Shown here: positions 19,588 to 32,681 of the stretch, piece by piece
Layout of the letters: each line of letters starts with the position of its first letter
Position numbering within the stretch: position 1 is the stretch's first letter
Assembly (NCBI GenBank): GCA_949152475.1
Contig: OX424570.1
Coordinates: forward strand, 21,882,694-21,946,693
Direction: 5' to 3'
Length of the DNA: 64,000 nt
Source: Terebella lapidaria
Taxonomy: Eukaryota; Annelida; Polychaeta; Terebellida; Terebellidae
Position numbers and translations under genes: made by a program
The notes under the pieces: model-generated
The model's database searches: none
Told to the model about the DNA's origin: nothing
Seen by the model: the letters and a program-made list of their open reading frames with translations, nothing else

Positions 19588-22560
19588 ATGGCATAGTAAA
19601 TAAGTATTTTTGATCATATAATGTGTAATGGCATTGCACATTCACACTTAATATAATTCTAACAAGTACCACTGACCCTTTTCTCATGTACAATACGATT
19701 CACTTTTAAAAATAAATAAAATTGATGTGCATACTTTTTTTGGTTTCTTTACGGTAGAATGCATTTAGCTTACTTTTTGTGACATTTCGGGCCTCAGCTC
19801 CTCGCCAAGATTCACGATAGGGTACTTAATAATTATAGGGTGCTCAGTTACACTATTCAGAGTTATTATTAGACATACATACTAGTGAAGCCATGCATGA
19901 TGTGCGTTAAATATTGAGAAAGCGCAAATAATTTAACTTTTCTTGTAATCTTCCATTTTCTTGTAACATTTTATCAGGGATAGCTGTTTTGGCAACTGGC
20001 AGATTTTTGGTAGCATTTTCAGGTAAGAAAATGACACATATACTGCGTTGGAGATATTTATATCGAATTCAGCCAGCCATTTCGCTTGTAAAAGGTTGAT
20101 ACTTACATTTAGACATCCAGACAACGCATAGGCAATGTCGGGTGTTTGAGAAAACGGTCAGGTTAAAAATCGTTGAAGCTATCGAGCTATTTTTGCCGGA
20201 TATATCAGATGCAAAATATTGACCAATTACTGCATTGTACTGGGGTTTATTCCGCACATTTCCTTTCACGTGCTCCGCGGAAGGATCAGAGGATAACATA
20301 ACATTTGTTTCTATTGCAAAATGTTGCATTCTACGTTTGTTATTGAAATCATGAAAATTTGGCTGCATTGATGATAATAGATTGATACTTACATCAAGTG
20401 AGAAATAAATTCCAGTACAATGTAGTATTTGGTTTGTTTTATGTCTATAATAACGTTTTTCAGCACAGAAGAGACAATGAGTGACGTCACAATGAGTGAC
20501 GCCATGGCAACGAGTTCTGGCCAGTGCAGTAAAAACAACAATGCAATATGGATATTTATTGCACTCGCCAAATTACATTGAATAAAACAGGAATACACTG
20601 ACGAGACATATAGGTGTTTTTTGTGTACGGATCACAAACCTGATCCCAGATCACAAAACCCGATCCCACAAGACGCGTACGGATCTACGATCAGAAACAT
20701 CATACAGATCAAAGAAATCTAATAAACCTGCTCTCAGCAATTGCTGTTGCACTGTTCCCTCCATTTTGGAAATGATTTGTATTGCATTTGCTATGTTTTT
20801 ACCAGGCAATTATAATATATGTACAAAATGATCACATTTTGTGGTTAGAAGTGTTTTTAACGTACGGATCAGAAACCTGATCCTGATCCGGGATCAAGTT
20901 CGTGACCTGTACACAAAAAACGCACCCACTATAACACTTTTTACACCATTATTCGGTTAACCTCGTTATGGCCATCTATATACCGGTATGCCTGACATTG
21001 AACTGGAGGATTGAAAAACTAATCGGTTTTGATTGCTAGAATATTTCAATATATAGGCTGAGGTTACCGCACACTTATTGGAAATTAGCCCAAAGGCAAA
21101 GAAAGATTACCAGTGAATGTATAGTGTTCACTATTCAGCCGCAACTGCTTTTTTTTTATCATCAAAGTTGACGTTTTGTGTGACAGCATACATTGATCAT
21201 ACCAATAACCTGTTGTTTCATCACGCCTCGTCGTGTTAACTTCCACAACAAGATGTGTTGTGGAAATATCACGTTAAGTCAAGTCGTCATAACATGATAA
21301 ATTCCAGATATCTGTATCACTCAAAACACTATGAGCAATACGTAATGTTGAGTAAGAAAATATAGAAAGTTCTAAAAAGCTAAGTTCGCTTTGTGAGACA
21401 ATCTTCAACCAAATCATAAAAAAACTATTTTTTTCAAAATGGGCACTGTGGCACCAATCCATAAGGGGCGAGGGCAGCAAGTCCAATGATATTGTTGATA
21501 ACATCGATACTAGGTGGAATATTGTGACGGATCCTAGCAGACCACGGGCAATATATGCGGAGACAGTCAGCCCGGAAAATTGGCATCACTAGGGTATGTC
21601 TTCCTGATTGCAGTTGTCCTGCACTGACCTGCAAACATAAAGCAGTACATCCAAGAAAGCCTCGTATCAAAAGATTTCAGCAGGATCTTTCCTGGAACAT
21701 TGTGGCTCTTGAAGATGAATAGCTACAACGGGTCTAGTTCCCTAGTACAATGGCATGGACAATGGCGAGGCAGACCTTTCCAAATCAATCAATTGATGTG
21801 TTGAAAAGTGTCTCTAAAGTGTCTCTAAAATTTATTACCATGGCTTACGTGACTTGAAAAATACTACGTGTCTCTAAAATTCATTATCATTACTTACATA
21901 ATCAAATATAATTAAACTATATCAGCAATACTGAATGCATCTGGTAAATTGCTCACAATTCTAGTACCATACTTGATTACATACCCTTTTCTGAGATTTT
22001 TTTCGCAATAATTCTTTTTGATTTTGCTCCAGAGCCTTATGTTTGACCCAATATGTGTATGTTTCTATTTAATCAAAAACAGCCAATCGGATAAACGTCT
22101 TTAGTAAAATAAATTTCATTAGTCACATCAATTTATCTTGTACAAGGTCCTTATGTGAACTGATGTCGGTGAACTCTGACTAACAGGAATCGTATTCCAA
22201 ATTGTCTACTTTATTTATACCATCAAAATAAAAATTCGGAATGTGCAAACAGTGTTGGGTGGGAAGCACAGTGGTATTGCAAACCTATACATTTAGTTCA
22301 AAGGGAATCAAACTGATGTTAATATATGGGTAAATAATACATTTACTTGAAACTAACCCCAATTTGTCTCTTGCACTTTTTGACCTGGCGTCCTATAAAA
22401 AAGAAAACCTCATTTTTTAATCATATTTTTCGTTTCCTCAAGTGCAAAAAGTGTTGTTCTCCACAAGTTTTTTCACAAAAGAGTTAGTTGAATCATTGCG
22501 GATTATCACCTCTGTATGTGGATTGTTACAATGACAACCTGTAAAGAAACTTGTTATTAA
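19588..22560. repeat. Spacer duplication A, right part
   Basis: Collinear with 29395-32405 at high identity, for example CATATAATGTGTAATGGCAT, GAATGGGCACTGTGGCACCA-like runs and GTCTCTTGCACTTTTTGACC. No supported gene is found; open frames are not preserved between the two copies. It includes the MITE at about 20613-20928. Confidence 0.85.
20613..20928. mobile_element. MITE, spacer A copy
   Basis: Inverted termini GGTGTTTTTTGTGTACGGAT and the complementary GTACACAAAAAACGCACC enclose about 316 bp rich in 'gatccc' and 'ggatcag' motifs. It is present at the matching place in spacer B (30352-30670), so it is older than the duplication. Target duplication is unclear. Confidence 0.7.
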
Positions 22561-22769
22561 TTATTCATAAGCCGAACATCGTATTCATCGTACTTTTATA
22601 TTGTCAGTGCGTCAGTTCAGATCATGATATGACACTCATATCAGGATTTGATAAGGACCGCCAAAACAGAATAGTGCACATCAGTATAGTAATTATTTTT
22701 TCGCAATCTATTGCTAACAGATCCAGCACTTGTTATGGAATATATCTGTTTATCTCATCAGTTTACAGA

Positions 22770-25132
22770 ATGGCGTCAAAGGCAAACCACACGACCAACA
22801 ACAGCACTCTGGCCACTGACAGCTACACGACCCCTGTACGAGTCAACAGACATCAGATAGCTGATCAGGACCAGGCCAGATCGTTGAAGAAGTTACTTCT
22901 GATCTACACGCTACCAGTGGCGGTCCTAATACTTCTGCTCATGGGGCTCGTGGGCGTGAACTTTTGGTACACGTACCAGCTGAGCAGCTCCGTAGAGAAC
23001 ACAGCCCGTGAGGTCGAATCTTTGAACACAATGATTCAGGCAAGTAACCAAACACTGGTGAATCATGATGCTAATGTGAGAGATCAGTTGGAGGCGATAG
23101 CACACCAATTAAAATGCGGTGAGAATTCTTAGGACACCACATAACTTTTTTTTATCGTTGGTGCTATTCAATATATTGTTGGGGGTTGTCAATATACACA
23201 GTAGCTACACCATGACGCCTTGAATTTATCCCCGAACGATAAATACATAACAACCAAAAGTATTTCATTGCCCACAATAAAAAATAATTACGGTGATAAA
23301 CATTATTTGACTCCAATCATCACGTAAGGATAAGCTATTTGACTCAAATCATATATATTTACTTGTTAAAACAATAAGAACATATTCAAATGTTTCTGTT
23401 GTAATCATCCATGATTTCGGGGATCGAGAAAGCTTTAATATTCCAATCGTGTTACAATTACATGAGCTTGCTAATAGCAAATGAATGACCACTTTCACGC
23501 TTTGCCAAATTAACCCTGCAAATTTCTAAAGTGACCTTTCTGACACTCGGATTATTATTTTGTATAGATCATGGTGTTTGTAAGTTATTTTACAATGTTT
23601 TCATATATATATATTATAGAAATAAAACACTTCACTGGGGAGTTCCTGTGGTATTCCGTTTCTCTTCTATCTCACAGATGTTGATGAGTGCGCAGAGAAT
23701 CAGGCAAACTGCGACGAAGGCTTTTTTTGTGTCAACACCTGTGGCTGCTTCTGCTGCCGCAGACCAGCAACTGATCCAGCCCCACCAGGTAAACTCAATG
23801 ACCTCACAGAGTAGAAACTCCACCTCATAAGCATGATGACCTCATACAGTAATAGCCCCACCTTATAAGCATGGTGACTTCATACAGTAGCAACCGTACC
23901 AAGTAAGCATGGTGATCTCATACAGTAGCAGCCATACCAAGTAAGCATGGTGACCTCATACAGTAATATCCCACCTTATAAGAATGGTGACTTCATACAG
24001 TATTAGCTGTACCACTCAAGCATGGTGATCTCATACAGTAGCAGCCATACCAAAAAGGCATGGTGACCTCATACAGTAGCAGCCGTACCACGTAAGCATG
24101 GTGATCTCATACAGTAGCAGCTGTCCCACGCAACATGGTGGTCTCATACAGTAGCAGACGTACCTCGTAAGCATGGTGATCTCACAAAGTATAAGCCGTA
24201 CCACTCAAGCATGGTGCCAGCCCCATCAGATAAAAATGCTTGTATAACAGTAGTGTGGCTCATATATCTTTACAAGTATGTGTACAAGCAGTTTGTGCTT
24301 TCTCATTTGCAGCCTGTTCTGGTCAGTCTGACATAGTGTTCGTTGTGGACTCCTCTGGGAGTATCAATGAATATGACGACCAGAACTGGAATAGACTTCG
24401 GACCTTTATGTCAAATGTGGTCAACAATGCTCGGCTGACTATTCGCCAAAGCCATGTTCGAATCGGTATCGTGGTCTACAGCAACAATGCTAGAATCGAC
24501 TTGCTGCTTCGCGACAGTGGCGATGCCCAGCAGGTGTCAGATGTCATAGGCGACCTGGTGTATGATGGTGCCACAACCAACTTAGCTGCCGGGTTAGAGC
24601 TGGCAAGGACGCAAGTCTTTTTGGCCAGCGAAGGGGATCGGGCCAATGCCAACGACGTCATCATTCTGATATCAGATGGCAAGCCAAACGAACGTGAAGA
24701 GGATACAATTACTCAGGCACAGGCCACGAAGAATGCAGGCATCAGAATCGTCTCCGTCGGCATCACCGATCAAGTCGACGAGGCTCAGATGAAGCAGATA
24801 TCCTCTGATGGCAAACTCATCTCGGCTACCAGCTTTCAGGACCTTGATTCCATCATCAGTGACCTCATTGACCAGACCTGTGGGGATCCATCAGGTAGTG
24901 ATTGGTATACATGTATATTATCAGCCATATTGGACCCTTTATGATTTGAGCTACGGATATCAGAAGCCCGTCTATGAGTGAATATGGATTTTTGCAGATA
25001 TACACTCTTTACATAGATATATCCATGACAATGTACACATACACAATTCATCTCAGTAGGATGCAAATGAACCCTGATGACCACACATATGAGGATTGGT
25101 GACTTTGTGTTGCAGGAGGAGCGCTGGCCTAG
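22770..25132 (+). CDS. VWA-domain type II membrane protein, array copy 2
   Basis: Exons are 22770-23118, 23678-23788, 24313-24894 and 25116-25132, about 352 residues, all phase-1 joins. Exon 1 encodes NHTT/NNST glycosylation sites, one transmembrane helix and a helical stalk. Exon 2 starts DVDEC like a calcium-binding EGF domain but is short and ends in a cysteine cluster (CGCFCC). Exon 3 is a VWA domain with intact MIDAS (DSSGS, TTNLAAG, ISDGKPN) and is nearly identical to copy 1. The TAG after GGALA is shared by all copies. In the alternative frame of exon 4 this copy has an extra stop before the hydrophobic stretch. It is likely a cell-surface adhesion or recognition protein. Confidence 0.82.
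23800..24225. repeat. 38-bp minisatellite, about 10 units (copy 2, intron 2)
   Basis: Units follow GCATGGTGATCTCATACAGT plus AGCAGCCGTACCACGTAA with variants such as 'caaccgtaccaagtaa'. The array sits between EGF-like exon 2 and VWA exon 3, as in copy 3, where it is about seven times longer. Confidence 0.9.
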
Positions 25133-27370
25133 TGGAAGCCGGCACGGCAGCTGGAACCGGAGCAGCCTAAACCACCAACATCACTGATAGCGTCATCAAC
25201 GCAGCCGCTCTCTCCATTCTTAACTTCCAACTGTTATGGGGTTTTTTATGCTTCGAAAAAAAAATTATCCACCAATACATTCATTGAATACAAAAGAAAA
25301 AAGACATGCAATTGAAAAAGGATTGGCTCTCTCATACTTTCAACTGTTGTTTGTTTTTTCTTTGTTGTATTGAAAGAAATTATTCACCAATAAATTCATT
25401 GATTACAAAAGGAAAAACATACCACCAAGGGTCTTGTAGCTTACCGGCAGATCATGCGAATTGAATATTAATTTTCCATAATAATAATTTTAACACTTTA
25501 TTTTCAAATCATTTTCGTAAATGTTCACATTTTCTGTATCGACTATAATACGGAAAAAAGTTACACCTTGAAAGGTTTTGTTCGATATTGACAAATATTC
25601 ACGACGGGGGGGGGGGGGGATTTCGAAGGTCATTGAAGGTCAAATTAAAGATCACCATTCAAACCGCAACATGATTTCCCATTTGAATGTGCCAAAACTT
25701 AGGCTCTATCTTCAAGTATTGTAGGATTTTACTACGCACAGCTAAAATTATGAAGGAGAGAGCCTTGAAATTATTAGGGCAAAAAAAAAGGTTGGATTTG
25801 CTGAAAATCACTCAAAACGAATAGTGACTCTTTTTGGGACAAAAAAAAATGTTTTGTCGACTCGTCAAAAAATGAAAATTGCCGCCACACGCATACTGTC
25901 ATTTCAAAGGGAACAAAATTTATAAACATCACAGAGCTACATACGGAGAATCTTATGCATGATTTTGAGGAAAACTGTCTGAATAGATTTTGATAAAATG
26001 GCCACCAAAGACAAAAGTTTCGACAAAAAAGGTCGTTATGAGCTTCCAAGGTCATTGAAGGTCAAATTCAAGGTCACCATTCAAGCCGCAATATATGATT
26101 TCCCATCTGAATGTGCCAATACTTGGGCTCCATCTTGAAGTTTTCTGAGTTTACTCCGCACAGCACCCATTATGAAGGGAAAATTGAGTGAAATTTTAAA
26201 AAAAAGCGCAAAAGTTTTTTCAATGGCCAAAAAAAAATTTTTTTTTGCTGGAAATGGTTAAAAACGAATAGTGACTCAATTTGGGACAAAAATATTTTTC
26301 GTCGACCCGTCAAAAAATCAAAATAGCCACCACACGCAGACTGGCGATTCAAGGGCAACGAAACTTATACACATCATAGAGGTACATGTGAAAGGAATGT
26401 TTTGAAACAAGAATCTCAAAACTGATCTGACAGTTTTTGAGAAAATGGCCAAAAAAATCCAAAATTGGCCATTTTTCCTCACAAAATGGCCGCCAAATCG
26501 GCAAAAACCATTCAGAAAATTTTAAAAAACTTCTTTAGATACTGGCCCAAGGTATGATCTAACAAATTTATGGGGGAATGGACGAAAAACCACGACAATA
26601 GGTTATGGACGAAATAGCTTATGGACGATAAACCACGACAATAGCTTATCAGCCCAAATGGGCCGGGAAGCTAATGACATGCATTTGAAAAGGGTTGACC
26701 CTTGCATACATACAATTGTTATTGTTTGGTATTTTTTTTAAAAAGTTATTCACCAACAAGTTCATTGAATACAAAAGACAAATGACACGAATTTGAAAAG
26801 GGATTGACTTTTTCATACTCTCACATACACGCATCAACATAGTCATATTCACTCACAAACATATCCACATTCCCCCGCCACGAAGACACCTTGCCAGAAT
26901 GCATATATGTACATCACCGGTTCAACGTGGACATTGCTAGCCATATAGGAGAGTAGGTGTCAGCTTGGTCGCAATTCGTCCATGTCGATTTCATATATTA
27001 CAGTCTTGTAAAAGTTTTGCTATATTTTCTTCCCATTAAATTGTCGACTTCATATATTATTTCAATGTTGGCATTATGTATCTTATCGGTACTTGCAGTC
27101 AAATGTATTTTTTTGATAAACTGAAAAGCATTCAGGGAATACTCGAAAGGTCAAGAAAATATTTTAAGTCTTGTGAATGACTTCTGATTATGAATAAAAA
27201 TCAGCATAGGCTGTGTAGGAAGCAGATCGAACAAACGTCAAATTGTTTCACCATTCTACTCTGTTGTGCACATGCAAAATACTGATAGCCAATAGCCAAA
27301 TATTTTTATTGGAGACAGGAAATTCTAAACTGTGAACCAAAATATATGACAATGATGTTTATGTTTATCC
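25133..27370. other. 3' flank of gene copy 2, split by a GGTCA-type repeat
   Basis: Copy 2's 3' flank matches copy 1 at 25133-25430 and again at 26690-27640. Between them, 25600-26690 is a GGTCA-type interspersed repeat (AAGGTCATTGAAGGTCAAAT, AAAATGGCCGCC) ending in an 'accacgacaatagcttatcagccc' tail. A G-tract lies at 25607-25619. No gene is seen. Confidence 0.7.
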
Positions 27371-29394
27371 ATAGTGAATTATCTTTGCTATTTAATAAGT
27401 TAGCAACATCCCCTTATTTGTATCACAGATCAGACACCATTCCAGAGCTAGTTACGAGGAATCCGTTAGCCAAATTTTAGCTAGTCTCAAATTTGTTGGG
27501 ACGAGTATATTTTACCAATAGGTGCATTTAAAGAATTATATGGGCATGAGGACGACCCGGTTGACAAGTACATCACTTCTATGACGAATATGCAGTAAAA
27601 CACACTTGCATATTAATTTTTGAGAATTCCCTGGTGTCAGCTCGTTATGATAATGGGCCGCCATACCAGGAACTCAAGGTTACTTCCACAGAGTCTAATT
27701 CTCGAATTTTGTCACAGGTATTACCAAGCTCAGTATCAGAGATGTCAGAATAGTCCACCTCATGTTTCTCAGTTGAACGTGATCCGCGGATCAATTTGGG
27801 TTCGAGGACTGCACCGCATTATGTGTTGTCTAAATCTTTCAACAGATCTGAATAGCTGATATTCAATCCACGAGCCTCCGGGCTCTTGGATTCGGAGCTA
27901 CGAATCAACACTTTCTCGTGCTTTCTCCCTGACATAGATTCGTGTATATTGTAATGAATTATGCAGTTATCAAAATGTGCCAAAGAAAAGTACTACGAGT
28001 GTTTATCATAACGCGCCAGTTTTGTTACCACAGCGTGCTGTATGGTCGCTCACTCAGTCAGTCCAGGTATGTATACTATGTTATTGTATAATACTCAGGA
28101 ATTTATATGAAATTACCTGCAGAATACTTTGCTATGATATTTGAGATCAATTGTGGTCCATGATAGGAAATATCGAGTGTATTGTAACAAAATGCTTGAA
28201 TTTCATGTTTGACAGACGACATTGTTGTACCGGAAATGAACTGTCTGTACTCTCAATACTAATTTTACCATAGCATAGAACCAATATCAGTTCAACATAG
28301 AATTGTATTGTTATATTAAAGTACAGTGAAGTAATAGAAGTTTTCAGGCACAAAGTGGCAATTTTAGGTATAACCGAATTTTTTGGTTGCCAGTTTGAGA
28401 GTAACATAAAATCTATAAATAGGGGTGCCTGACCTAGTTTCGGGGTCATTTCCAATCTGGGTCACCGATTGTCAACACAGAGAATTTGACGTTTTGACAG
28501 CTGCTGTCAGATTACGGTAACTAATTTTTGGTGGACAAAAGCACCAATAACTGATAACTGGGTGTGAATTTAGCCTTGCACAAGTGTTTACCCCACAGTC
28601 AGGTGTTAAATGACTGTCACTGAGCTGTTACCGATATATTTTCGGTAGTCTCCATTTCGGTGCAATGTTCAGTTCTACATTGACTTTCGGCTTGATTTTC
28701 GGTTACTAAAATTTCGGTTGATATCTTTCGGCTGGCTTGTATGAGTTCACCAGCTTATGTGATTAGTAATACTGAAAACCGAAAGGGTAAACCGAAATGA
28801 GGATATACTAATAATTTATGAGAACACTATATCAGTAGCCTATTTACAGCCACTGGGGGATATAGTGTGGTGTACAGTGGTATGGTGCAAGGTGGAGTGG
28901 CACCTGTGAAGTTTGGGCAACAGGTGGTCAGTGCACGGACAAGGAAATTTCCTGTTGTTTATTCTTTTTAATTCCGTCCTTGTGCAAGTGATAATTCATA
29001 CTCGGGGGATCAGGGGCATATATTTTACATCAAAATACATCAAATACTTCAACTCTGCAAATTCAATATGATCTGATTATCTGACCTGCGTACAATGTGA
29101 GACCGAGACTGTGTGAATGTATGTTTAATTTATTTATTATTTGGTGCTGTTGATTATTGTATATATTCCTGATAATCCACAATTTAATTAATTGTTATAT
29201 TTACAAATTGATGGGGATTTTTAATAAATTGACCGGTGCTGGAATATTGAGTTATCCTTGTGTCTTCAAGCCTTGGTCCGGTAATACTTGGAACTCAGTG
29301 AGAAAATATTCTCTAGAAATCTGTAAAATGTCTTGCGATAATGTCAAGTGATATTGTTAGAATGACACTGAAACAATGTATCTATGATGAAATA
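27370..29394. repeat. Spacer duplication B, left part
   Basis: Counterpart of 9350-13034 without the 9961-11444 element. It ends 'tatgatgaaat|atggc', which is the empty DIRS insertion site. Short open frames inside are not conserved as proteins. Confidence 0.85.
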
Positions 29395-32300
29395 TGGCAA
29401 GATAAATGAGTATTATTGATCATATAATGTGTAATGGCATTGCACATTTACACTTCATATAATTCTTACAAGTACCACTGGCCCTTTTCTCATGTACAAT
29501 ACGATTCACTTTAATTTGTTACGTGATGTTCACTACATCAGCAATGCTGTTGAATAAACATAAATAAAATTTATGTGCATATTTTTTTTGGTTTCTTTAC
29601 GGTAGAATGCATTTAGCTTACTTTTTGTGACATTTCGGGCCTCAGCCCCTCGCCAAGATTCACGATAGGGTACTTAATAATTATAGAGTGCGCAAATACA
29701 CTATTAAGAGTTATTATTAGACATACATACTAGTGAAGCCACGCATGACGTGCGTTAAATATTGAGAAAGCGCAAATAATTTAACTTTTCTTGTAACCTT
29801 GCATTTTCTAGTAACATTTTATCAGGGATAGTTGTTTTGGCAACTGGCAGATTTTTGGTAGCATTATCAGGTAAGTAAATGACACATATACTGCGTTCGA
29901 GGTATTTATTTCGAATTCAGCCAGCATGTTCCGCTTGTAAAAGGTTCATACTTACACTTAGACATCCAGACAACGCATAGGCAATGTCGGGTGTTTGAGA
30001 AAACGGTCACGTTAAAAATCGTTGAAGTTATCGAGCTATTTTTTGCCGGATATCAGATGCAAAATATTAACCAAATACTGCATTGTACTTGGGTTTATTC
30101 CGCAGGGGTCCTTTCACGTGCTCCGCGGAAGGATCAGAGAGTAACATAACATTTGTTTCTATTGCAAAATGTTGCATTTTACGAAATCATGAAAATTTGG
30201 CTGTATTGGTGGTAATATGAGTGACGTCACAATGAGTGACCCCATGGCAACGAGTTCTGGCCAGTGCAGTAAAAACAACAATGAAATATGGATATTTATT
30301 GCACTCGCCAAATAACATTAAATAAGACAGGAACACACTGATGAGACATATAGGGTGTGTTTTTTGTGTACGGATCACAAACCTGATCCCAGACCACAAA
30401 ACCTGATCCCACAAGAAGCGTACGGATCTACGATCAGAAACATCATACAGATCAAAGAAATCTAATAAACCTGCTCTCAGCAATTGCTGTTGCACTGTTC
30501 CCTCCATTTTGGAAATGACTTTTATTGCATTTGCTATGTTTTTACCAGGCAATTATAATATATGTACAAAAGATCACATTTTGTGGTTAGAAGTGTTTTT
30601 AACGTACGGATCAGAAACCTGATCCTGATCCGGGATCAAGTTCGTGACCCGTACACAGAAAACGCACCCACTATAACACTTTTTACACCATTATTCGATT
30701 CACCTCGTTATGGCCATCTATATACCGGTATGCCTGACATTGAACTTGAGGATTGAAAAACTAATCGGTTTTGATTGCTAGAATATTTCAATATATAGGC
30801 AGAGGTTACCGCACACTTAATGGAAATTAGCCCAAAGGCAAAGAAAGATTACCAGTGAATGTATAGTGTTCACTGTTCAGCCGCAACTTTTTTTTTATCA
30901 TCAACGTTGACGTTTTGTGTGACAGCATACATTGATCATACACATAACCTGTTGTTTCTTCACGCCTTGTCGTGTTAACTTCCACAACAAGATGTGTTGT
31001 TGTGGAAATATCACGTCAAGTCAAGTCGTCATAACATGATAAATTCCAGAAATCTGTATCACTCAAAACACTATGAGCAATACGTAATGTTGAGTAAAAA
31101 AAATTAAGTTCTAAAAAGCTAAGTTCGCTTTGTGAGACAATCTTCAATCAAATCATAAAAAACTATATTTTCAGAATGGGCACTGTGGCACCAATCCACA
31201 AGGGGCGAGGGCAGCAAGTCCAATGATATTGTTGATAACATCGATACTAGGTGGAATATTGGGACGGATCCTAGCAGACCACGAGCAATCTATGCGGAGA
31301 CAGTCAGCCCGGAAAATTGGCATCACTAGGGTATGTCTTCCTGATTGCAGTTGTCCTGCACTGACCTACAAACATAAAGCAGTACATCGAAGAAAGCCTC
31401 TGTTCATCACACCACTTGACGCCTAGAAAACTTGTCAAAACTCGTATCAAAAGATTTCAGCAGGATCTTTCCTGGAACATTGTGGCTCCTGAAGATGAAT
31501 AGCTACAACGGGTCTAGTTCCCTAGTACAATGGCATGGACAATGGCGAGGCAGACCTTTCCAAATCAATCAATTGATGTGTTGAAAAGTGTCTCTAAAGT
31601 GTCTCTGAAATTTATTACCATGGCTTACGTGACTTGAAAAATACTACGTGTCTCTAAAATTCATTATCATTACTTACATAATCAAATATAATTAAACTAT
31701 ATCAGCAATACTGAATGCATCTGGAAAATTGCTCACAATTCTAGTACCATACTTGATTACATACCCTTTTCTGAGATTTTTTTCGCAATAATTCTTTTTG
31801 ATTTTGCTCCAGAACCTTATGTTTGACCCAATATGTGTATGTTTCTATTTAATCAAAAACAGCCAATCAGATAAACGTCTTTAGTAAAATAAATTTCATT
31901 AATCACATCCATTTATCTTGTACAAGGTCCTTATGTGAACTGATGTCGGTGAACTCTGACTAACAGAAATCGTATTCCAAATTGTCTACTTTATTTATAC
32001 CATCAAAATAAAAATTCGGAATGTGCAAACAGTGTTGGGTGGGAAGCACAGTGGTATTGCAAACCTACACATTTAGTTCAAAGGGAATCGAACTGATGTT
32101 AATATATGGGTAAATAATACATTTACTTGAAACTAACCCCAATTTGTCTCTTGCACTTTTTGACCTGGCGTCCTATAAAAAAGAGAACCTCATTTTTTAA
32201 TCATATTTTTCGTTTCCTCAAGTGCAAAAAATTGTTGTTCTCTTCAAGTTTTTTCACAAAAGAGTTAGTTTCCTCAAGTGCAAAAAATTGTTGTTCTCTT

Positions 32301-32405
32301 CAAGTTTTTTCACAAAAGAGTTAGTTCAATCATTGCGGATTATCACCTCTGTATGTGGATTGTTACAATGGCAACCTGTAAAGAAACTTGTTATTAATTA
32401 TTCAT
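29395..32405. repeat. Spacer duplication B, right part
   Basis: Counterpart of 19588-22560. It lacks the DIRS element and carries a 55-60-bp direct duplication at about 32215-32330 (TTTCCTCAAGTGCAAAAAAT twice) that is single in A. Confidence 0.85.
30352..30670. mobile_element. MITE, spacer B copy
   Basis: Inverted ends GGTGTGTTTTTTGTGTACGG and GTACACAGAAAACGCACCC; same element as at 20613-20928 and inherited through the duplication. Confidence 0.7.
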
Positions 32406-32417
32406 AAGCCGAACATC

Positions 32418-32500
32418 GTATGTGGGTAAATAGCCAATTGGCTAATGTTTTATGTTTTGTTGATCCGACGTTAAATAAATCTTATCTTATCTTATCTTAT
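32418..32500 (+). mobile_element. Short retroposed tail, (CTTAT)n-ended SINE or LINE 3' end
   Basis: About 80 bp that include TTGTTGATCCGACGTTAAAT and end in CTTATCTTATCTTATCTTAT occur in unit B but not at the matching place in unit A (near 22580). A 5'-truncated insert with a pentamer tail is typical of SINE/LINE retroposition. The parent element is not recognised. Confidence 0.6.
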
Positions 32501-32681
32501 CGTACTTTTATATTGTCAGTGCGTCAGTTCAGATCATGATATGACACGCATATCAGGATTTGATAAGGACCGCCAAAACAGAATAGTGCACATTAATATG
32601 GTAATTATTTTTTCGCAATCTATTGCTAACAGATCCAGCACTGGTTATGGAATATGTCTGTTTATCTCATCAGTTTACAGA

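Noticed and set aside
20389..20950. GATCC/GGATC-rich region considered as a regulatory cluster
   Set aside because: The motifs are part of a MITE with inverted ends, shared by both spacers.
30187..30552. 121-residue minus-strand frame in spacer B
   Set aside because: It covers part of a MITE and is not open in the matching spacer A sequence.
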